DNA from: JANTGF01 sp963750735
GTDB lineage: Bacteria; Bacteroidota; Bacteroidia; Bacteroidales; VadinHA17
Assembly (NCBI GenBank): GCA_963750735.1
Contig: CAVVRY010000012.1
Location: 62,001 to 126,000, forward strand
Direction of reading: 5' to 3'
Length of the DNA stretch: 64,000 bases
Shown: piece by piece, positions 57,491 through 64,000 of the stretch
How positions within the stretch are numbered: position 1 is the first letter of the stretch
Layout of the letters: each line of letters starts with the position of its first letter
Notes under the pieces: generated by a model
Database searches by the model: none
What the model was told of the DNA's origin: nothing
The model's input: the letters and a program-made list of their open reading frames with translations, nothing else
Position numbers and translations under genes: made by a program

Positions 57491-60034
57491 ATGAAGGTGA
57501 ATATTTATAGAGGTAATGGCTTATTAAAACTAATTGGTGGATTTCTTTTCTTCTTTTTTGCGTTAAATAGTTATTCCCAAGACACTGATACTTTAGACTT
57601 TAACATACCTGTCATGGATTATGCGTATCCAAGGGAGTATGAAGTTGAAAAAATCACTGTTTCTGGAGTTAAGTTTTTAGATGCTAGCATTTTGGTTCAA
57701 TTGACTGGAATTAAGGTAGGTGAAAAAATTCTTATTCCAGGTGAGAGAATTACTCAATCCATAGAAAAGCTTTGGTCACAAGGATTATTTTCCGATATAA
57801 AAGTGTCATATACAAAGATTGAAGGAAATAAAATATCACTCGACTATTTTTTCAGTGAACGGCATCGTCTATCCAAACTTACTTTTGAGGGAATCAACAG
57901 AAGTGAAACCCAGGATCTTCTTGAAAAAGTGAATCTCATTAACGGTAGTCAGGTTACTGAAAATGTTATAAATAATGTTGATAAAATAATTCGGGATTTC
58001 TTTATTGATAAAGGCTATTTAAATATCGATGTTCAAATTTCTCAACTGGTTGATCCTAAACTTCCAAATAGTGTTCAATTGAATGCTAAAATTTCCAAAA
58101 ATGAAAAAGTGAAAATTGCTGAAATCTTTTTTGTTGGAAATGAAGTTTTTACAACTGAGAAGCTTAGGCGAGAAATGAAAAACACTAAAAAGAAAAACTG
58201 GAATATATTCAAAGCTTCAAAGTTTATAAAAGCAGATTATCTTGAGGATAAAAAGAGTGTTGATAACTTTTACAATGAGAATGGTTATAGGGATTTTAAA
58301 TTTTTATCAGACTCAATATCTAAAATAAGTGAGAATAGAATTAATTTGTTTATAAAGATATTTGAAGGCAGTAAGTACTATATAAGAGACATTGCATGGA
58401 TTGGAAATACAAAATTTCCTTCCGAATTGCTTTCTACATATCTGGGTATGAAAAAGGGCGACCCTTACAATAAAACTAAGCTTGAAGAGAGGTTGTTTAT
58501 TGATGAGGATGCTGTTAACTCAATATATATGGATCAGGGATACCTTTTTGCCCAAATTATGCCGATGGAGGTTCGTATTGAGAATGATTCGATTGATCTT
58601 GAGATGAGAGTTTATGAGGGGCAGCCAGCTACAATCGATAAGGTTATTATTAGAGGTAATACAAAAACCAATGAACATGTTATCCGTAGGGAGCTAAGAA
58701 CAAATCCAGGTGACCTGTTCAGCAAAACTGCTATTGTAAGGTCTGCAAGAGAATTGGCACAGCTGGGGCATTTTGATCCGGAAAAAATTGCACCAAATCC
58801 AATACCTCATCAGGCTGAAGGTACTGTTGATATTGAGTATGAGTTAGAGGAAAGAGCAAATGACCAGTTTGAAATATCAGGTGGTTGGGGAGCAGGAATG
58901 CTTGTTGGTACTGTGGGTCTTCGGTTTAATAATTTCTCCATTCGAAGAGTATTGGACTTTAAAGCCTGGCGACCAGTTCCTGCAGGAGATGGGCAAACAT
59001 TGAGTCTTCGGGTGCAATCCAATGGGAAATATTATTTGTCAGCCAACATGTCATTTGTTGAGCCCTGGTTTGGAGGGAAAAAGCCAAACTCATTTTCATT
59101 CTCAGCATATATTTCCTCACAGACCAATGGCCGTAAAAAAGGTGATCCTTCAAGGCAGTCACTAAAGGTAACAGGTCTTTCAGTAGGTCTTGGGAAAAGA
59201 TTAAAATGGCCTGATGATTATTTTAGCTGGTACAATGCAATAAATTATCAGAACTATAATCTAAACAATTGGAACCAGTATTTTATTTTCTCTAATGGAT
59301 CATCTAATAATTTGAGTTATACAACTATGTTAAGTCGAAATTCGGCTGGTCCTAATCCAATTTATCCGACACAGGGTACCAATTTTTCATTATCATTACA
59401 ATTGACACCACCATATTCCTTATTTAATGGAGTAGATTATTCCGATCCGGATATGATTGATAGTGAGAAGTATAAGTGGGTAGAATATCACAAATGGGGA
59501 TTTAAATCAGACTGGTTTATAACTTTGGCAGGAAATTTGAACCCTAGTGGTAGAAAGCTGGTTTTATTTGCCCGGGCACAGCTTGGTTATCTGGGATTTT
59601 ATAACGGTAATATTGGCCCCTCACCTTTTGAAGGGTTTGATCTTGGAGGAGATGGCATGTCAGGGTATAATCTTTACGGAAGAGACGTTATAGGATTGAG
59701 AGGATATGAAAATGGTTCTTTGACACCAATTGTAAATGGAAATAAATCTGGAAATGTTTATGAAAAGATAGCTCTTGAATTACGTTATCCAATTTCATTG
59801 GCCCAGTCTGCAACAGTTTTTGCTTTAGTATATTTGGAGGCTGGAAATGCATGGTATCGTATTCAGGATTTTAATCCCTTCTCACTTTATAAGTCGGCGG
59901 GGGTGGGTCTCAGAGCATTCCTCCCTATGTTTGGGTTGTTGGGAATTGATTGGGGTTATGGTTTCAACCCTGTTCCAGGTTTCCCAAATGCTAATGGTAG
60001 TCAATTCCATTTTGTAATAGGCCAGCAGTTTTAA
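57491..60034 (+). CDS. bamA: Outer membrane protein assembly factor BamA
   Basis: 847 residues. Signal peptide ending NSYSQ, five POTRA domains (about 50-450; VEKITVSGVKFLDASILVQL, IAEIFFVGNEVF, IDKVIIRGNTKT) and an Omp85 barrel. It ends in an aromatic residue (FHFVIGQQF), as outer-membrane proteins do. It inserts beta-barrel proteins. It precedes two skp genes, a conserved order. Confidence 0.95.
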   Translation: MKVNIYRGNGLLKLIGGFLFFFFALNSYSQDTDTLDFNIPVMDYAYPREYEVEKITVSGVKFLDASILVQLTGIKVGEKILIPGERITQSIEKLWSQGLFSDIKVSYTKIEGNKISLDYFFSERHRLSKLTFEGINRSETQDLLEKVNLINGSQVTENVINNVDKIIRDFFIDKGYLNIDVQISQLVDPKLPNSVQLNAKISKNEKVKIAEIFFVGNEVFTTEKLRREMKNTKKKNWNIFKASKFIKADYLEDKKSVDNFYNENGYRDFKFLSDSISKISENRINLFIKIFEGSKYYIRDIAWIGNTKFPSELLSTYLGMKKGDPYNKTKLEERLFIDEDAVNSIYMDQGYLFAQIMPMEVRIENDSIDLEMRVYEGQPATIDKVIIRGNTKTNEHVIRRELRTNPGDLFSKTAIVRSARELAQLGHFDPEKIAPNPIPHQAEGTVDIEYELEERANDQFEISGGWGAGMLVGTVGLRFNNFSIRRVLDFKAWRPVPAGDGQTLSLRVQSNGKYYLSANMSFVEPWFGGKKPNSFSFSAYISSQTNGRKKGDPSRQSLKVTGLSVGLGKRLKWPDDYFSWYNAINYQNYNLNNWNQYFIFSNGSSNNLSYTTMLSRNSAGPNPIYPTQGTNFSLSLQLTPPYSLFNGVDYSDPDMIDSEKYKWVEYHKWGFKSDWFITLAGNLNPSGRKLVLFARAQLGYLGFYNGNIGPSPFEGFDLGGDGMSGYNLYGRDVIGLRGYENGSLTPIVNGNKSGNVYEKIALELRYPISLAQSATVFALVYLEAGNAWYRIQDFNPFSLYKSAGVGLRAFLPMFGLLGIDWGYGFNPVPGFPNANGSQFHFVIGQQF

Positions 60035-60063
60035 TAGTTAGGTTAAACAAAAAAATAAAAATC

Positions 60064-60579
60064 ATGAAAAAGTTATTATTTTCAATGATATTGGCAACGG
60101 CTTTTTTTGGTGTAGTAAATGCACAAAAATACGCTTTTGTTGACACAGAATATATTTTGAATAATATTCCGTCTTATAAGTCTGCACAGGATCAATTAGA
60201 TCAGCTCTCTGCAACCTGGGAAAAGGAAATAGGTGAATTGTATGCTGAAGTTGAAAGACTTTACAAAGCCTATCAGAATGAAGCAGTATTATTAACTCAG
60301 GAAATGAAGAAGCAAAGAGAAGAGGAAATTGTTAATAAAGAAAAGCAGGCTAAAGATATGCAGAATAAATATTTTGGACTGGAAGGCGAACTTTTTAAGA
60401 AACGACAGGAGTTAATCAAGCCAATTCAGGATGAAATTTATAATGCAGTGAAAGAGATAGCCGTTGATGGGAATTATGCAGTCATTTTTGACTCATCAGG
60501 AAGCCTCTCAATGCTCTATACCAACCCGAGGTATGATTTAAGTGATGATGTTTTAGAAAAGTTAGGTTATAATAATTAA
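60064..60579 (+). CDS. OmpH/Skp-family periplasmic chaperone, first copy
   Basis: 171 residues. Signal peptide MKKLLFSMILATAFFGVVNAQ, then KYAFVDTEYILNNIPSYKSAQ, a long coiled-coil arm (45-120) and FDSSGSLSMLY. Skp trimers hold unfolded outer-membrane proteins on the way to BamA. The next gene is a paralogue. Confidence 0.92.
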   Translation: MKKLLFSMILATAFFGVVNAQKYAFVDTEYILNNIPSYKSAQDQLDQLSATWEKEIGELYAEVERLYKAYQNEAVLLTQEMKKQREEEIVNKEKQAKDMQNKYFGLEGELFKKRQELIKPIQDEIYNAVKEIAVDGNYAVIFDSSGSLSMLYTNPRYDLSDDVLEKLGYNN

Positions 60580-60584
60580 ATCAT

Positions 60585-60592
60585 TACTTTTG
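60585..60592 (+). promoter_or_regulatory. -7 element before the second skp gene
   Basis: TACTTTTG fits TAnnTTTG, 36 bp before the ATG at 60629. There is no clear -33 element. Confidence 0.4.
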
Positions 60593-60628
60593 TGCCCAAT
60601 ATTGAATTTTAAACTAAACAAAACCAAA

Positions 60629-61150
60629 ATGAAACAGTATTTAAAAATCACTTTTCTGCTTCTTACTGTATTTATTACCAGTAATATAGCAGCTCAGACA
60701 AATTTTAAATTTGGACATATAAATAGCCAGGAGTTAATAGCTTTAATGCCAGAGAGTGATAGTGCTCAAGCTGAGCTAGAAAGGTATGCTCAGAGTCTGC
60801 AAGATCAAGCTGATGTAATGCAGGTTGAACTGAATAAAAAGTATCAAAACTATCTGGCTGAAAGAGACAACTATACTGAACTTATTAGACAAACCAAAGA
60901 GGAGGAGTTAAACGAACTTCAGGGACGCATCCAGGCGTTTAACCAAAGTGCACAGCAGGACATGCAACGCAAGCAGGCTGAGGTAATGCAACCTATTGTT
61001 GAGAAAGCTCAAAATGCAATAAAAGCAGTTGCAGCCGCCAATGGATTTACTTATATTTATGATATCTCTAGTGGAATTATCTTATATTTTTCCTCTGACA
61101 GTGAAGACATCCTGCCATTGGTAAAACAGAAGTTGGCAATATTAAAATAG
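60629..61150 (+). CDS. OmpH/Skp-family periplasmic chaperone, second copy
   Basis: 173 residues from the ATG at 60629, which opens the signal peptide (MKQYLKITFLLLTVFITSNIAAQ); an upstream GTG frame is not used. FKFGHINSQELIALMPESDSAQ, a Gln-rich coiled coil and the ending DILPLVKQKLAILK. It is a paralogue of the preceding gene. A terminator follows. Confidence 0.92.
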   Translation: MKQYLKITFLLLTVFITSNIAAQTNFKFGHINSQELIALMPESDSAQAELERYAQSLQDQADVMQVELNKKYQNYLAERDNYTELIRQTKEEELNELQGRIQAFNQSAQQDMQRKQAEVMQPIVEKAQNAIKAVAAANGFTYIYDISSGIILYFSSDSEDILPLVKQKLAILK

Positions 61151-61173
61151 TTTGTTAAAGAAGAAGGAATATG

Positions 61174-61203
61174 AACCACTCGAAACCAACGGGTGGTTTT
61201 TTT
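61174..61203 (+). terminator. Rho-independent terminator after the skp genes
   Basis: AACCACTCG (61174-61182) pairs with CGGGTGGTT (61190-61198), one wobble, 7-base loop, then a seven-T run. Confidence 0.85.
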
Positions 61204-61241
61204 ATTAAATTTAACTTTTTTTAACAGTTGAGTTTTTACTC

Positions 61242-62054
61242 ATGAATATTCAATCGAATCAGCCAATAGGAATATTTGATTCAGGTGTAGGTGGTTTAAC
61301 CGTTGCACATGCTATTAAACAGATCCTCCCAAATGAAGACCTCATTTACTTTGGAGATACTGCGCACTTGCCTTATGGTGATAAATCAAAGGAATCAATA
61401 ATTCATTATTCTAAGGAAATAGGCAAATTTTTACTCGAAAAGAATTGCAAAGTTATATTGATGGCCTGTAATTCAGCATCATCAGTAGCATATAAGGAGA
61501 TGCATGAACAATTTAGCGACCAGGCCATTGTTATGAATGTAATCGATCCAGTTGTAAATTACCTTAAATTCAACTATAAATCTGGCCGGATTGGAGTTAT
61601 TGGAACAAAAGCCACCATTAATTCAGCAACCTATGAAACCAGAATATCAAATGAATGTCAAGGATTGGATGTTGTGTCAATGGCAACTCCATTATTTGTT
61701 CCTATGATTGAAGAAGGATTTATTTTTGATGACATTAGCAATGCTATTATAAGGTCATATCTATCAAATAAAATGTTTAAAGAAATAAATGCCCTGATAC
61801 TTGCCTGTACACATTATCCTATAATTAAGAACCAGATTAGTAAGTTTTTTAATTTCGGTGTTGAAATCCTTGATTCTGCCAGGATAGTGGCAAATGAGCT
61901 TAATTTACTCTTGAAAGAAAAGCAGCTTTTAAATCGTCAAGAATCATCGAAAAATGAATTCTTCGTATCAGACTATACTGAACATTTTGAAATGATTGCT
62001 AAAATGTTTTTTGAGGAGCAGGTTAAAATGATAAAATCTAATCTCTGGGATTAG
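61242..62054 (+). CDS. murI: Glutamate racemase
   Basis: 270 residues. FDSGVGGLTVAH at the start, the two catalytic cysteines in MACNSASS and LACTHYPII, and DTAHLPYGDKS. It makes D-glutamate for peptidoglycan. It is convergent with the gamma-carbonic anhydrase gene, overlapping it by 17 bp. Confidence 0.95.
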   Translation: MNIQSNQPIGIFDSGVGGLTVAHAIKQILPNEDLIYFGDTAHLPYGDKSKESIIHYSKEIGKFLLEKNCKVILMACNSASSVAYKEMHEQFSDQAIVMNVIDPVVNYLKFNYKSGRIGVIGTKATINSATYETRISNECQGLDVVSMATPLFVPMIEEGFIFDDISNAIIRSYLSNKMFKEINALILACTHYPIIKNQISKFFNFGVEILDSARIVANELNLLLKEKQLLNRQESSKNEFFVSDYTEHFEMIAKMFFEEQVKMIKSNLWD

Positions 62055-62580
62055 TATTTGACTCTTCGTTTCTATACCAATCAGCATAAAATAGGTAATT
62101 GTTTGCAATCCTTTCGATCATCTCTTTAGTTTGCTTTTCCTCAACAGATTTCAGTTTCTTTGCAGGAACACCACCATATATACTTCCTGGTTCCACTATA
62201 GTATTCTCAAGAACAACAGCTCCTGCTGCTATAATTGAGTTTTCTCCAATTACAGCATGATCCATAATTATTGCTCCCATTCCTACAAGTACATTTGAAT
62301 GAATAGTAGCACCATGAATTATAACATTGTGCCCGATGCTTACATTATCACCAATTGTAATGATAGATTTTTTGTAGGTTGTATGAAGAACAGCACCATC
62401 CTGTATATTTACCTTATTCCCTATTCGAATTGAATTAACATCACCCCTGATTACAGCATTGAACCAAACAGTGCAATCATCACCCATTACAACATCTCCG
62501 ATTATTGAAGAATTTTCTGAGAAATAGCAGTTTTTCCCATAGCTGGGATCAAATCCTCGTAGTGAAAGTATTAAGGCCAT
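62038..62580 (-). CDS. Gamma-carbonic anhydrase family protein
   Basis: 180 residues from the ATG at 62580; the longer frame to 62604 is less likely. Left-handed beta-helix of hexapeptide repeats. Three zinc histidines in the expected order: VLHTT, then IGHNVIIHG (spacing five, as in Cam/CamH). It may hydrate CO2, though many family members show no activity. It overlaps the end of murI. Confidence 0.88.
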   Translation of the reverse strand: MALILSLRGFDPSYGKNCYFSENSSIIGDVVMGDDCTVWFNAVIRGDVNSIRIGNKVNIQDGAVLHTTYKKSIITIGDNVSIGHNVIIHGATIHSNVLVGMGAIIMDHAVIGENSIIAAGAVVLENTIVEPGSIYGGVPAKKLKSVEEKQTKEMIERIANNYLFYADWYRNEESNTNPRD

Positions 62581-62757
62581 TTTTATTTTTTTTGCAAGAT
62601 ACAAAATTGCAAATTGCTAGTGTAGTTAGTGTATCATTTGTTACTCTTTTCAAGTTTATTTGATTGATTACATCTGAAATCTTATCATTTGTATATATAT
62701 AGATATTTTATGTTAAAAAAAATGTTTTTAATGTTAATTTTCCTTTGCGAAAATACT

Positions 62758-62765
62758 TAGCTTTG
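62758..62765 (+). promoter_or_regulatory. -7 element of korA
   Basis: TAGCTTTG fits TAnnTTTG, 95 bp before the ATG. The rest of this 280-bp gap (62581-62860) is AT-rich and holds nothing else I recognise. Confidence 0.45.
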
Positions 62766-62860
62766 CATAAGCTTTTTATTTAGTATTTATTTCTAAAGAG
62801 GGCTGGTATATAACGAATATTTAGATCTAGTATCAATACAACATAATTATACTAAAACCT

Positions 62861-64000
62861 ATGAGTGAGGAAATAAAAGTTGTTGAACTTGATGATGTTG
62901 TAATTAGATTTTCAGGGGACTCTGGAGATGGTATGCAATTGACTGGGACATTATTTTCCAATACTTCTGCGCTGTTGGGAAATGATATTTCTACTTTTCC
63001 TGATTATCCAGCTGAAATAAGGGCTCCATTGGGATCTGTTGGTGGAGTTTCTGGTTTCCAGGTACACTTTGGAAAGAACAAAATTTATACTCCTGGAGAT
63101 TATGCTGATGTTTTGGTGGCTATGAATCCCGCGGCCATTAAGGCAAATGCTGGGTGGCTAAAACCAGGGGCAACAATTATTATTGATAATGACAACTTCA
63201 TTGAAAAATGGATTTATAAAGCTGGATATGTTGAAGATCCAATTCAAGAAGAAAAGTTGGATAAATTTAATGTCATAAAAGCACCTATTTCAAGTCTTAC
63301 AAAAGAAGCTCTTAAAGATTCAGGACTCGATCAAAAAAGTATTCTTCGAAGTAAAAACATGTTTGCCTTAGGAATGGTTTATTGGCTTTTTAATCGCCCA
63401 TTAAAATTTACTGAAGAATTTTTTGAATCGAAATTTAAAAAACGCCCTGCGATTGTTGAAGCAAATAATAAGGTATTAAGGGCTGGATATAATTTTGGGA
63501 TTACCATTGAGGCAATGAAGCCTACCTATATGGTTTCTGCTGCCCCAATCGAAGAAGGAACATATAGAAATATAAATGGAAATGAGGCTACAGCGTGGGG
63601 CTTGATAGCGGCTGCAGAAAAATCAGGATTAAAGTTATTCGTTGGATCATACCCAATTACTCCGGCGACAGGAATACTTGAAGAATTAGCAGCCAGGAAA
63701 GATTTGGGAGTAAAATCATTTCAGGCTGAAGACGAGATTGCTGGAATTTGTACTGCAATAGGGGCCAGCTTTGCTGGACTTCTGGGTGTTACAACTACTT
63801 CAGGTCCTGGTCTTGCCTTAAAATCTGAGGCTCTTGGACTTGCAGTTATGACTGAACTTCCTCTAGTAGTTGTAAATGTACAAAGAGGTGGACCATCCAC
63901 AGGCCTTCCTACAAAAACTGAACAGTCTGATCTTTTGCAGGCATTATATGGCAGAAATGGAGAATCTCCTGTAGTAGTTATTGCTGCAAGCACTCCTTCT
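62861..64000 (+). CDS. korA: 2-oxoacid:ferredoxin oxidoreductase subunit alpha (3' end missing)
   Basis: 380 codons before the window ends, still open. An N-terminal gamma domain (FSGDSGDGMQLTGTLF, PDYPAEIRAPLGSV) is fused to the alpha domain (WGLIAAAEKSGLKLFVGSYP, ITPATGILEELA, NVQRGGPSTGLPTKTEQSDL), the layout of the KorA type that makes succinyl-CoA from 2-oxoglutarate with ferredoxin as acceptor. The korB gene would be expected next, outside the window. Confidence 0.92.
   Translation, partial: MSEEIKVVELDDVVIRFSGDSGDGMQLTGTLFSNTSALLGNDISTFPDYPAEIRAPLGSVGGVSGFQVHFGKNKIYTPGDYADVLVAMNPAAIKANAGWLKPGATIIIDNDNFIEKWIYKAGYVEDPIQEEKLDKFNVIKAPISSLTKEALKDSGLDQKSILRSKNMFALGMVYWLFNRPLKFTEEFFESKFKKRPAIVEANNKVLRAGYNFGITIEAMKPTYMVSAAPIEEGTYRNINGNEATAWGLIAAAEKSGLKLFVGSYPITPATGILEELAARKDLGVKSFQAEDEIAGICTAIGASFAGLLGVTTTSGPGLALKSEALGLAVMTELPLVVVNVQRGGPSTGLPTKTEQSDLLQALYGRNGESPVVVIAASTPS

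Noticed and set aside
63721..63993. 90-codon open frame on the minus strand at the window end
   Set aside because: It is antisense to korA, whose family motifs are clear in this stretch.
1..64000. Search for CRISPR arrays, insertion sequences, prophage or plasmid genes
   Set aside because: No repeat-spacer pattern, transposase, integrase or phage structural gene found. The content is core chromosome.

Overview
The window is ordinary chromosome of a low-GC member of the Bacteroidota. The evidence is the gliding/type IX secretion (T9SS) genes gldE-gldD, two DUF6089 (PorG-like) genes before uppS-bamA, a T9SS C-terminal sorting domain, a TonB receptor/DUF4249 pair, the HU / 30-residue basic protein / RNase G neighbourhood, Bacteroidota promoter elements (TAnnTTTG at -7, in the best case with TTTG at -33), and starts that lack Shine-Dalgarno sequences. 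I see no CRISPR array, insertion sequence, prophage, tRNA or rRNA. No genic gap exceeds 300 bp; the largest (62581-62860, 14688-14958, 19009-19277) hold promoters, terminators or nothing recognisable.

Layout: 1-3.8 kb has a propeller/SpoIIE phosphatase sensor (5' end outside the window) convergent with a hybrid histidine kinase whose ATPase motifs are eroded. 4-7 kb has small secreted or membrane proteins. 7-11.7 kb has hisS (frameshifted) and two tandem ammonia-lyase family genes. 11.7-13.2 kb is an ECF sigma / membrane protein / periplasmic protein operon. 13.3-21.3 kb has a secreted VWA protein, ychF, a PafA-like protein that looks like a pseudoenzyme, a TPR protein and a T9SS-exported esterase. 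21.3-26.3 kb is the leftward operon mutY-ssb-gldE-gldD-phosphopantetheinyl transferase-GGGP synthase, divergent from HU / basic protein / rng / dsbD.

30.6-43.8 kb holds the DUF4249/TonB pair, lnt, transporters, an aldehyde dehydrogenase, a dipeptidase, pfkA, an acyltransferase and a bile-acid-type transporter. 44-50.3 kb is a leftward run of translation and metabolic genes (DUF4924, S4 protein, pth, L25, prs, engB, thioesterase, YwqK-like lipoprotein, manA). 50.4-53.4 kb has udk, an exonuclease, a hydrolase and pdxJ. 53.5-62 kb is an envelope-biogenesis run: CBS protein, nadK, two PorG-like genes, uppS, bamA, two skp genes and murI. The window ends inside korA.

The most informative observation is that six genes carry seven apparent frameshifts, and every one is repaired by removing a single base. 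That uniformity, and the fact that hisS is essential, points to insertion errors in the sequence rather than gene decay. The best biological leads are the PafA-like pseudoenzyme, the eroded hybrid kinase, the second ammonia-lyase paralogue, and a candidate regulatory leader before L25. I found no convincing undescribed multi-gene system.
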